NCBI GenBank assembly: GCA_045124015.1
Contig: JBGVLA010000110.1
Location: 1-45,405 of the forward strand
DNA: 45,405 bases
DNA from: QALR01 sp045124015
Lineage (GTDB): Bacteria > Bacillota > Clostridia > Oscillospirales > CAG-272
Reading direction: 5' to 3'
Position 1 is the stretch's first letter; each line of letters begins with the position of its first letter. The translations under genes and the position numbers were made by a program. The notes beneath the pieces were generated by a model that was not told the origin of the DNA, searched no databases, and saw only the letters and a list, made by a program, of their open reading frames with translations. This document shows positions 7,940 to 14,665 of the stretch, in pieces.

Positions 7940-7982
7940 GATTTTGTGAAAATTTTATCATGTTTTCGACGCTTTTTCAAGG

Positions 7983-8020
7983 AAAAAAGAAAAAGAGAGG
8001 TCTATTTTGACCTCTCTTTG
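7983..8020 (-). terminator. terminator overlapping the 3' end of the HD hydrolase gene
   Basis: On the minus strand the stem GAGAGGTC/GACCTCTC (8009-8016 with 7995-8002) has the gene's last codons in its 5' arm, its TAG stop just inside the loop, and a T-rich tail after it (complement of 7983-7994). Confidence 0.75.
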
Positions 8021-8502
8021 ACATTCTTGATGACGGATGATGCTTGGCGGTGTCTTTGTTTTTTTCCGAGATAATCACTGATCGCGGCGATCTTATCATA
8101 AAAGCAGATGAGCCAACCGCCTTTTGTTTTCGGCGGAATCGGCGTTAAGGGAAACATATGATGCCGTATCATATCCCGTTCCGTTTGCGTGAGATTCGGA
8201 TATTGGCGGAGAGCATTGGTGAGCGCGCGCTTGGGATGGGTGAACCCATGAAAACGGTGCGAGGGGTCCTTTTCGTGCCAATCATATAAATAATAGTCGT
8301 GAAGAAGCGCACCGCGGATCAGCTCTTCCAAATTCATTTTGCTGTGAAATCGCTTATGATGACGATAGCAGAGATAGGCAACCTTGATGGAATGGTCAAA
8401 GGTATTGCTTTTTACATGATGGCGATGATGCTTCATCGTTTGATATTCCTTCGAGGAAATGATTTTTTGAATCAGATTTTGAAATTCCTTGTCTTTTCGC
8501 AA
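8002..8502 (-). CDS. HD-domain phosphohydrolase
   Basis: 166 residues. The HD signature is FDHSIKVAYLCY followed by GALLHDYYLYDWH, then HGFTHP and a later IRHHMFP; these His/Asp residues form the metal site of HD phosphohydrolases, here of the stand-alone type seen in many Clostridia. The start is uncertain: the TTG at 8502 keeps the usual N-terminal helix but has only a weak AAGAAAG upstream, while the ATG of MKHHRHH, 22 codons in, has GAAGGA ten bases upstream but would cut the domain short. Single-gene unit whose terminator lies inside its own 3' end. Confidence 0.8.
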   Translation of the reverse strand: MRKDKEFQNLIQKIISSKEYQTMKHHRHHVKSNTFDHSIKVAYLCYRHHKRFHSKMNLEELIRGALLHDYYLYDWHEKDPSHRFHGFTHPKRALTNALRQYPNLTQTERDMIRHHMFPLTPIPPKTKGGWLICFYDKIAAISDYLGKKQRHRQASSVIKNVKERSK

Positions 8503-8552
8503 GATATCACATACTTTCTTTTTTGATTAGTATGTGATATTATGATGCTTTT

Positions 8553-8590
8553 ATGTAAAACAGGGTAGAAGTTCGAGAACTTCTACCCTG
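8553..8590 (-). terminator. terminator of the GH78 rhamnosidase gene
   Basis: A perfect 14-bp inverted repeat (8561-8574 with 8577-8590) begins five bases after the rhamnosidase stop; the minus-strand tail is TTTTACAT. The tail is weak but the stem is very stable. Confidence 0.7.
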
Positions 8591-8594
8591 AATA

Positions 8595-10787
8595 TTATTG
8601 TATAAACGTATATGTGCCTGCGGAAAGCTCGTGAGTTTCTTTGCCGATCGTTGCCGTGGCGGTAAGACCGCTCGGGACGGTGAAGATATAGGTCGTTTTT
8701 TCGCCGTCGCGGTGCCATTCGGAGCGAATCACGCCATAGGGTGTTTTAAGCGATGCTTTCGCATAGGTGAGCTTTTCGGTGGTTCTCGGCTTGAAGAGGA
8801 TATGTTCAAAACCGGGATGGGCTTCGTCGGTCTCAATGCCGGCAACTGTGCCGTAAAGCCAATCGCCGACAGCGCCGTATGCGTAGTGATTGTACGAGTT
8901 CATATCCGCGCCCCAGAACGTGCCGTCTTCACGAACACCGTCCCAATGCTCCCACATCGTCGTTGCCCCATGCTCAACGGCATAGAGCCAAGAGGGAAGC
9001 TTATTTTGGAAAAGAAGCGTATACGCAAGGTCGATGTGTCCGTGATCTTCCAAAACGTGAAGCAGATAAGGCGTGCCGAGGAAGCCCGTTGTGAGACGGT
9101 CGCCGTTTGCGTGGATCATTTCGGCAAGACGATCTGCGTGTGCCTGCAAATATTCCGCTTCACAAAGCTCAAATTGCAGGGTGAGGACGTGTGCGGTCTG
9201 TGTTGCAAGGGAGATCATGCCATTTTTGAAAAATCTTTCACGGATTTCGTTTTTGGTTTCTTCGAGCTTGGTTGCATAGTCCTTGTAATCGTCTTTACAT
9301 ACGCCGAGGATCTCAGAGCTTTTGATGAAAAGGGAAGTGGAATATGCACGGAAGGCAAGCGCAAGGAATTTGCTGTCTGTACCGCCATAGCAGCTCTTGG
9401 GGTCTTCCGCGTCCTGCGAGAGCCAATCTCCGAAATGCTTTCTTTCGATATAGTCCTCTCCCTTTGTATACATATAATCGACCCAACGCTTCATGGTAAC
9501 GTACTGACGGCGCAAAATCTCACGGTCGCCGTAGATGAGATACATCTGCCACGGGAGGATCGTGCAAACGTCCGACCAACCGCAAGCGGGGCTGACCCAA
9601 TCGAGGCGAGGAATGATTTGCGGGATCCTGCCGTCGGAAAGCTGTTCGAGGGTCATATCGGAGAGCCATTTGCGGTAGAATTTGCGGGTATCGTAGTTAT
9701 AAGAAGCGCAACGGGCAAAGACCTGTGCGTCGCCCGTCCAGCCGAGACGTTCGTCGCGCTGTGGGCAATCCGTGGGAACGTCGAGGAAATTGCCCTTTTG
9801 TCCCCAAATGATATTATGATAAAGCTGATTGATCTTTTCATCGGAACATTCAAAATAGCCCGTGCGTTCCATATCGGAATGAACGACGATGGCGGTGAAA
9901 TCCTCGGGGTTCAGCTGGCAGGGGAACTCGGTGAGTCTGATATAACGGAAGCCGTAGAACGTAAATTCCGGTTTCCATGTATGCTTTTCGCCATCACCGA
10001 CGTAGACGATCTGCGCTTTTGCGGAGCGATAGTTTTCGTTATAGAAATTGCCCTCATAGTCGAGGATTTCCGCGTGGTCGATGACGATCTTTTCACCTTT
10101 CGGAACGGTCAAGGTAAAGGAAACGTAGCCCGTCATATTTTGTCCGAAATCGAGAACGGTCTCACCTTTTGGGGTATGGATCACTTCACGGGGCTTGAAG
10201 ATTTCATGCTCCGCGATGCGCTCGCCCTCTTGGGGAACGAGGATTTGCTTTGGGTGGTTGATGATTCTCACAGGATACGTACCACCGACGAAATTTTCAT
10301 CGTAAACATCGCCATGGTAAATGTTGCAGGCGCGCCATTTGGTTTCGCTTACCGACCAGCTTTCGTCCGTTGTAAGAATCTCTTCCGTGCCGTCGGTGTA
10401 TTCGATGAGGAGGGAAGCGATAACGGCGTATTCGTTGCCCTCGATTTCCGCGCCTTTCCACGTGGGAACGGGCTTTGTACCTTCAAAGCCATAAGGCATA
10501 CGCCAACCCATCGCGGCGGTCATGGAGATGATATTTTCCTTTTGCAAAAGCGCAGTTACGTCATATTCCTGATACTGCACGCGCTTATGATACGCCGTCC
10601 AACCCGGAGCGAGAATATAGCTGATTTTTTTGCCGTTGATGCGAAGAACGTAAACACCCAAGGCAGAAGCCCAAAGGGTCGCGCGTTTTACCTCTTTCTC
10701 TACGGAAAATGCACGGAAAAATTCAGACGCCGTTTCGTTTTCCTTGTAGCTCGGCATCAGCCAATTTGCCAAAAAAATGCGATCCAT
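8595..10787 (-). CDS. alpha-L-rhamnosidase, glycoside hydrolase family 78
   Basis: 730 residues. Releases terminal rhamnose from plant or bacterial glycans by an inverting mechanism. N-terminal beta-sandwich domains (about 1-300) include the family motif DFGQNMTGYV. The (alpha/alpha)6 catalytic domain (about 310-650) carries DVPTDCPQRDERLGWTGD with the general acid Glu at 346, and MWEHWDG with the proposed base Glu at 613. A small C-terminal beta domain completes it. No signal peptide, so it acts in the cytoplasm on imported oligosaccharide. AAAGGAAA lies upstream of the ATG. Divergent from an XRE regulator, which is a candidate controller. Shorter than the 900-1000 residues of multi-domain GH78 enzymes but with the core intact. 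Confidence 0.93.
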   Translation of the reverse strand: MDRIFLANWLMPSYKENETASEFFRAFSVEKEVKRATLWASALGVYVLRINGKKISYILAPGWTAYHKRVQYQEYDVTALLQKENIISMTAAMGWRMPYGFEGTKPVPTWKGAEIEGNEYAVIASLLIEYTDGTEEILTTDESWSVSETKWRACNIYHGDVYDENFVGGTYPVRIINHPKQILVPQEGERIAEHEIFKPREVIHTPKGETVLDFGQNMTGYVSFTLTVPKGEKIVIDHAEILDYEGNFYNENYRSAKAQIVYVGDGEKHTWKPEFTFYGFRYIRLTEFPCQLNPEDFTAIVVHSDMERTGYFECSDEKINQLYHNIIWGQKGNFLDVPTDCPQRDERLGWTGDAQVFARCASYNYDTRKFYRKWLSDMTLEQLSDGRIPQIIPRLDWVSPACGWSDVCTILPWQMYLIYGDREILRRQYVTMKRWVDYMYTKGEDYIERKHFGDWLSQDAEDPKSCYGGTDSKFLALAFRAYSTSLFIKSSEILGVCKDDYKDYATKLEETKNEIRERFFKNGMISLATQTAHVLTLQFELCEAEYLQAHADRLAEMIHANGDRLTTGFLGTPYLLHVLEDHGHIDLAYTLLFQNKLPSWLYAVEHGATTMWEHWDGVREDGTFWGADMNSYNHYAYGAVGDWLYGTVAGIETDEAHPGFEHILFKPRTTEKLTYAKASLKTPYGVIRSEWHRDGEKTTYIFTVPSGLTATATIGKETHELSAGTYTFIQ

Positions 10788-10828
10788 ATGTATATTTCCT
10801 TTCTGAAAAGAAAAATTCTTTTGTGTTT

Positions 10829-10857
10829 ATGATAGCATGAAACGAGGGGTTCGTCAA
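10829..10857 (-). promoter_or_regulatory. promoter of the GH78 rhamnosidase gene
   Basis: On the minus strand TTGACG (10852-10857), 17-base spacer, TATCAT (10829-10834), 41 bases before the start codon. Confidence 0.7.
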
Positions 10858-10939
10858 TATTGAAAGGAGAAATAGATTTCCCAACCTACGGTTGTATGAT
10901 TTCCAAATAACGATATCTGGAATTTCGAGCGTTTTATGG

Positions 10940-10962
10940 TATACTATAATCGGAACCGGTTC
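10940..10962 (+). promoter_or_regulatory. -10 region and palindromic candidate operator of the XRE regulator gene
   Basis: TATACT (10940-10945) and an overlapping TATAAT (10945-10950) give a -10; the -35 is poor. Two bases further, GAACCGGTTC (10953-10962) is a perfect 10-base palindrome at the expected transcription start, a typical place for an autorepressor site. Inference. Confidence 0.45.
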
Positions 10963-10987
10963 AAAAATCAAATTTTGTGAGGTATAT

Positions 10988-11746
10988 ATGAATTTTAATT
11001 TTGGAAACAATATAAAAACGCTGAGAAAACAGAGAAATATTTCCCAAGAACAGCTCGCAGAGGTTTTGAGTGTTTCTTCGCAGGCGATCAGTAAGTGGGA
11101 GACGGGCGGTTCTTATCCCGATATCTCGCTTTTGCCCATCATTGCCGATTATTTCGGTATTTCCATTGATGTTTTACTGGGTTATGATATGAGTATGCGC
11201 GAGGAAAATATCAAGACATACTATGAGCAGGCAGAAAAACTTTTTGAAAAAAATGCCTATGCGGAAGCGGTCTCTTTGATGCGAGAAGCGCTTCTCAAAT
11301 ATCCCGGAAATGATAGGCTCATGTATCAGCTGGCGTGGGCGCTTTCGGGGATGCTTTCGGAATCCAAAGAAAATTATGACGAGGCGATTACGCTTTATTT
11401 GAAGATTCTCGAAATCAGCACTGATACGGAAATTCGAGCAAGGGTTACACGCGACCTTGTTTATCGGTATTACACAAAGGAACGAAATGATCTTGCTATG
11501 CGTTATGCCAAACAGCTTCCTGAATTTGCGGTGTGCCAAGAGTTTATTATGGGGAGAAGCAATGTGCTGGAGGGCAGAGAGCTTTCTGAATATTTGCAGA
11601 AAAATATTCAGCTTTTCGGAGGCGCACTCATGGAATGTCTTGAATATTTCCAAAATATGGTTATTCTGTCGAGCAATGAGATGAACCCGTACACCCCCGA
11701 GGATGCAAAAAAGAAGATGGCGCTTTTGAAAGAAATTCTCGGATAA
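10988..11746 (+). CDS. XRE-family regulator with C-terminal TPR-like region
   Basis: 252 residues; ATG 10988 follows GAGG by six bases. Residues about 5-60 are a Cro/CI helix-turn-helix: IKTLRKQRNISQEQLAEVL, then SSQAISKWETGGSYPD, the recognition helix common to this large Clostridia family. The remaining 190 residues are helical, with TPR-like repeats (YAEAVSLMREALLKYPGN, YDEAITLYLKILE) that may sense a peptide or partner protein. Divergently oriented to the rhamnosidase gene with 200 bases between them. Target genes are unknown. Confidence 0.88.
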   Translation: MNFNFGNNIKTLRKQRNISQEQLAEVLSVSSQAISKWETGGSYPDISLLPIIADYFGISIDVLLGYDMSMREENIKTYYEQAEKLFEKNAYAEAVSLMREALLKYPGNDRLMYQLAWALSGMLSESKENYDEAITLYLKILEISTDTEIRARVTRDLVYRYYTKERNDLAMRYAKQLPEFAVCQEFIMGRSNVLEGRELSEYLQKNIQLFGGALMECLEYFQNMVILSSNEMNPYTPEDAKKKMALLKEILG

Positions 11747-11782
11747 AAAATGGCAAATTGTGTAGCTTTTGCGTGTTTTTTC

Positions 11783-11802
11783 GGGCGATTCATGAATCGC
11801 CC
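11783..11802. repeat. REP-like 20-base palindrome
   Basis: A perfect palindrome with arms GGGCGATTCA and TGAATCGCCC, flanked by TTTTTTC on the left and CTACTACC on the right. There is no T-run after the stem on either strand, so it is not a normal terminator. It resembles GGGCG-clamped hairpins elsewhere in this window. Confidence 0.6.
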
Positions 11803-11839
11803 CTACTACCTTATTTCAATTAAAACTTGACCGTAAAAC

Positions 11840-11991
11840 CTCCGCGTGTCATCTTGAGCGAAGAGCCGCCGAGATTCCGCCTACGGCGCTGCTACGCAGT
11901 TCGATTCCGCTTTGCTCCACTCAGAATGACGGCGGCGGCTCGTAGTCGAAACCCGAAGGGCAAACGCCAAAGGCGTTTGGATCTCGCGGAG
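11840..11991. repeat. dispersed-repeat-like element with inverted halves
   Basis: About 150 bases. The left half (11847-11878) contains GTCATCTTGAGCGAAG and then GAGATTCC. The right half (11902-11932) is its inverted counterpart; read on the minus strand it gives GTCATTCTGAGTGGAGC and then GGAATC. The ends CTCCGCG (11840-11846) and CGCGGAG (11985-11991) are inverted repeats, and an 8-bp hairpin sits at 11961-11979. The GTCATtCTGAGcGaAG core resembles a short repeat seen in intergenic DNA of many bacteria. The 359-base gap 11747-12105 holds this element, the 11783 palindrome and the 12072 hairpin, with no gene. Confidence 0.65.
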
Positions 11992-12071
11992 AAGCATCGT
12001 GTAAACTTTTAAATAAAACAAGGTACTACCACATTGTCCCAACTAAATATTTTCGTTTTTATACATAAGTT

Positions 12072-12096
12072 ACGGGCGGATGCAAGATCCGCCCGT
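12072..12096 (-). terminator. hairpin downstream of spoVT
   Basis: A 10-bp perfect stem (12072-12081 with 12087-12096), loop GCAAG, nine bases after the spoVT stop. The minus-strand tail AACTTATG is poor in T, so termination is likely but not certain. Confidence 0.6.
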
Positions 12097-12105
12097 TTGA
12101 TATAT

Positions 12106-12660
12106 TCAGCTTTCGAGCTGTCTGCCAAGGAAGCCTGCGGCAGTCTGAATGAGCTTGGTTTCGACCTCTGTGCCGAGGTTTTCTCCCTTGCTTTCCATAT
12201 TGCCGACGGAAACCACGCAACCGATGACGTCGCCCTCCGCAAAGATGGGCATGGCGCAGGAAATATAATGATTCTTGCCTTCCTCTGTCAGCGGAAGCTT
12301 TTTATCGGAAGTGGGTGAGCAAACGTAAAGATTTCTGCCCTCAATGATGTGTTCCAGCTCTGTTGAATTTTTTCGTTCCAAAAATTCCTTTTTCGGGATA
12401 CCTGCACAAGCGATGACGCAATCCTTATCGCAAACCGCAACGGGAATGTTGCAGGTCTTATATAAGGTCTCTGCGTAGCCTGCGGCAAATTCCATCAGAT
12501 CGCCGATGGGAGAATATTTTTTGAAGATGACCTCTCCCTCGCGGTCTGTATAAATTTCAAGCGGATCGCCTTCACGGATCCGCATGGTTCTTCTGATTTC
12601 TTTGGGAATGACGACACGTCCAAGGTCGTCGATCCTTCTCACAATTCCTGTGGCTTTCAT
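12106..12660 (-). CDS. spoVT: stage V sporulation protein T, AbrB-family regulator
   Basis: 184 residues, close to the Bacillus subtilis protein. The N-terminal 50 residues are the SpoVT-AbrB swapped-hairpin DNA-binding domain (MKATGIVRRIDDLGRVVIPK, then RRTMRIREGDPLEIY). Residues about 56-180 are the GAF-like domain. In Bacillus it is made in the forespore and tunes late sigma-G genes, so the gene points to a spore former. GGAGG is nine bases upstream of the ATG. I looked for a sigma-G type promoter and found none I could defend. Divergent from the flavin reductase gene. Confidence 0.95.
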   Translation of the reverse strand: MKATGIVRRIDDLGRVVIPKEIRRTMRIREGDPLEIYTDREGEVIFKKYSPIGDLMEFAAGYAETLYKTCNIPVAVCDKDCVIACAGIPKKEFLERKNSTELEHIIEGRNLYVCSPTSDKKLPLTEEGKNHYISCAMPIFAEGDVIGCVVSVGNMESKGENLGTEVETKLIQTAAGFLGRQLES

Positions 12661-12807
12661 ATATATAAATCCTCCGTATTATCCAAATCTAACTTGTCAT
12701 AAGCCTCTGAGTGGTTACAACGATAGTTTCCGCTTTTTACGGGGATTTATGCAGAATACGGAAAATTTATAAAATTCTTTTTGAAACGCTGGTATTCGTT
12801 TCATTTT

Positions 12808-12862
12808 ACAGAAAAAACAGGAATAATTCCCAAAATTTTTCTGTTTTGTTGAAAAATCAACA
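12808..12862. promoter_or_regulatory. stacked inverted repeats between spoVT and the flavin reductase gene
   Basis: ACAGAAAAA (12808-12816) pairs with TTTTTCTGT (12836-12844) and encloses a smaller GGAA/TTCC hairpin (12820-12830). Immediately after, TGTTGA (12847-12852) pairs with TCAACA (12857-12862), followed by GATTTTTTT. They lie between the two divergent genes, upstream of the likely -10 at 12884, so they could be operators for either gene. Function unknown. Confidence 0.4.
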
Positions 12863-12880
12863 GATTTTTTTGAAAATATA

Positions 12881-12889
12881 TGTTATCAT
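12881..12889 (+). promoter_or_regulatory. extended -10 promoter of the flavin reductase-rubredoxin gene
   Basis: TGT directly before TATCAT (12884-12889) fits an extended -10; no good -35 lies 17 bases upstream. 39 bases separate it from the start codon. Confidence 0.4.
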
Positions 12890-12928
12890 ATATACAGAAA
12901 AGAAATAATAATCAGGAGGATCGGGAAT

Positions 12929-13546
12929 ATGACAGAAAAGAAAATGAATATGAAAGCACTTTTTCAAATCGGATACGGCTTATATGCCGTAACAAGCCAC
13001 GACGGAAAAAAGGATAACGGTTTGATCGTCAATACGGTGATTCAAGTTACAAGCACGCCCGACAGAATTGCGGTAACCATCAATAAACAGAATTATTCTC
13101 ATGATATCATCAAAGAAACAGGAAAGATGAACGTCAATTGCTTGACGGTCGAAACACCATTTCGCGTGTTCGAGGCATTGGGATTTGTCAGCGGCAGAAA
13201 TGTGGATAAATTTAAGGATTGTGAACCGCTTCGTTCGGAAAACGGATTGATCGTTCTTCCTCGTTATATCAATGCGTTTATGTCTTTGCAGGTGGAACAA
13301 TATATCGACCTGGATACGCACGGTATGTTTATCTGTACGATAACGGAAGCGGACGTGCTCTCCGATTTGGAGACCATGACCTATTCGTATTATCATAAGA
13401 ACGTAAAGCCAAAGCCGAAGGTTGAGAAAAAGAAAGGCTATGTTTGTAAGATTTGCGGCTATATCCATGAGGGGGAAGAGCTCCCTGAGGATTTTGTTTG
13501 CCCGATCTGTAAGCATGGTGCATCCGATTTTGAGCCCCTTTCATAA
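12929..13546 (+). CDS. flavin reductase-like protein fused to rubredoxin (Hrb-type)
   Basis: 205 residues; AGGAGG stands before the ATG. Residues about 6-155 are the FMN-binding split-barrel domain of the flavin reductase/flavoredoxin family (GLIVNTVIQVTSTPDRIAV, then the KMNVNCLTVE strand). After a Lys/Pro linker, residues 170-205 are a rubredoxin with iron ligands Cys173, Cys176, Cys191 and Cys194 (YVCKICGY and VCPIC). This is the domain order of high-molecular-weight rubredoxin (Hrb), which in Moorella passes electrons from NADH to a flavodiiron protein for NO or O2 removal. No flavodiiron protein gene is in the window. The SDR start is 34 bases downstream, so they are probably co-transcribed. 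Confidence 0.92.
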   Translation: MTEKKMNMKALFQIGYGLYAVTSHDGKKDNGLIVNTVIQVTSTPDRIAVTINKQNYSHDIIKETGKMNVNCLTVETPFRVFEALGFVSGRNVDKFKDCEPLRSENGLIVLPRYINAFMSLQVEQYIDLDTHGMFICTITEADVLSDLETMTYSYYHKNVKPKPKVEKKKGYVCKICGYIHEGEELPEDFVCPICKHGASDFEPLS

Positions 13547-13579
13547 AATAACCGATCATACATGGAAAGGAGAATCAAT

Positions 13580-14380
13580 ATGTTGAATTGGAAAGGAAAA
13601 ACCGTCATTATAACAGGTGCAGGATATTCTGTGCTTGCCGATGGAAGATGTGGTTCTATTGGCTACGGAATTGCAACTGCCTATGCCAAAGAGGGCGCAA
13701 ATCTTGTGATTACCGGAAGAAATTCCGCAAAATTAGAAAAGGCAAAAGAAGAACTCGAAAGACTTTACGGGATTCAGGTTTTGGCGATCCCTGCGGACAT
13801 TGCCGCGGGCGCGGACAATGAAGCAACGGTAAAGCGTGTTGTGGAGCAAGCTGTTCAAACGTTTGGTGCGATCCATGTGCTGATCAATGCGGCGCAGGCT
13901 TCCGCTTCGGGGGTGCCGATCAGCAATCATACAACTGCGCAGTTTGATCTTGCTATGTATTCGGGGCTTTATGCAACATTCTATTATATGCAGGCTTGTT
14001 ATCCGTATTTGAAGGAAACGAAGGGCAGTATTATCAATTTTGCATCGGGAGCAGGACTTTTCGGAAATTATGGTCAATGTGCATATGCGGCGGCGAAAGA
14101 AGGAATTCGCGGACTTTCCCGCGTTGCGGCAACAGAATGGGCAAGAGATGGTATCAACACCAATGTGATTTGTCCGCTTGCATGGACGGCACAACTTGAA
14201 AACTTTGAGAAAAATTATCCCGAAGCTTTCAAAGAAAATGTTGAGATTCCGCCCGCAGGCCATTTTGGCGATCCCGAGCTTGAGATCGGCAGAGTTTGTG
14301 TTCAAATCGCATCTCCCGACTTTAAGTATATGAACGGTGAAACGTTGACGTTGGAAGGCGGTCTGGGTCTTCGTCCTTAA
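13580..14380 (+). CDS. short-chain dehydrogenase/reductase (SDR)
   Basis: 266 residues; ATG 13580 follows AAAGGAG. Rossmann fold with the cofactor loop TGAGYSVLADGRCGSIGYG (about 13-31), which is longer than the usual TGxxxGxG by about eight residues. Catalytic residues follow the classical SDR pattern: INAAQAS for the NAG strand, Ser in NFASGAG, and YAAAK (Tyr and Lys). NAD or NADP as cofactor; the substrate is unknown. It is the second gene after the flavin reductase-rubredoxin fusion and is closed by a strong terminator. Confidence 0.9.
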   Translation: MLNWKGKTVIITGAGYSVLADGRCGSIGYGIATAYAKEGANLVITGRNSAKLEKAKEELERLYGIQVLAIPADIAAGADNEATVKRVVEQAVQTFGAIHVLINAAQASASGVPISNHTTAQFDLAMYSGLYATFYYMQACYPYLKETKGSIINFASGAGLFGNYGQCAYAAAKEGIRGLSRVAATEWARDGINTNVICPLAWTAQLENFEKNYPEAFKENVEIPPAGHFGDPELEIGRVCVQIASPDFKYMNGETLTLEGGLGLRP

Positions 14381-14394
14381 ATTTTATCATCATG

Positions 14395-14429
14395 AGCCGA
14401 TATATCCAAAGTGATATATCGGCTTTTTT
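14395..14429 (+). terminator. terminator of the flavin reductase/SDR operon
   Basis: 12-bp stem (14395-14406 with 14413-14424), loop CAAAGT, then TTTTTT. Bases 14430-14599 contain no gene or further site that I recognise. Confidence 0.88.
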
Positions 14430-14599
14430 GTGCCGTAGAAAATGGCTCAAATCGATCTCGCCGTTTAGCTTTGCTTGAAGATATGAAAACCGCTGAGAAG
14501 GGCGAACGGTTTCTGGTGGGAGTTGCCCTCTTTTTGATATGCTATACGTGTTTTGTCAATAAAATATTGCCTCTGAAAAGAAAAAAACGAGATCTTATA

Positions 14600-14628
14600 A
14601 TTGACTATACGTCGAAAAAGGTATATAA
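14600..14628 (+). promoter_or_regulatory. promoter of the MATE exporter gene
   Basis: TTGACT (14600-14605), 17-base spacer, TATAAT (14623-14628), 37 bases before the start codon. It also argues against a start further upstream in the same open frame. Confidence 0.8.
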
Positions 14629-14665
14629 TGATAGTAATGTATTTGATTATCAAAGAGAGGACGAC

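Noticed and set aside
8880..10100. Other short open frames opposite or within the rhamnosidase and similar genes throughout the window
   Set aside because: They are frame shadows of well-supported genes without start signals or recognisable products.
8598..10832. A 744-codon open frame antisense to the GH78 rhamnosidase gene
   Set aside because: It has no recognisable domain, no ribosome binding site and follows the codon bias of the real gene read in reverse; the minus-strand product is a clear GH78 enzyme.
11783..11802. Palindrome as terminator of the XRE regulator gene
   Set aside because: The stem is followed by CTACTACC, not by T residues, on the plus strand, and by an A-run on the minus strand.
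12661..12760. Sigma-G promoter for spoVT
   Set aside because: Expected from Bacillus, but no pair of boxes with acceptable sequence and spacing could be found.
14411..14665. N-terminal extension of the MATE gene back to 14411
   Set aside because: It would begin inside the previous terminator and upstream of the promoter at 14600-14628; the ATG at 14666 has a ribosome binding site and the conserved MATE opening.
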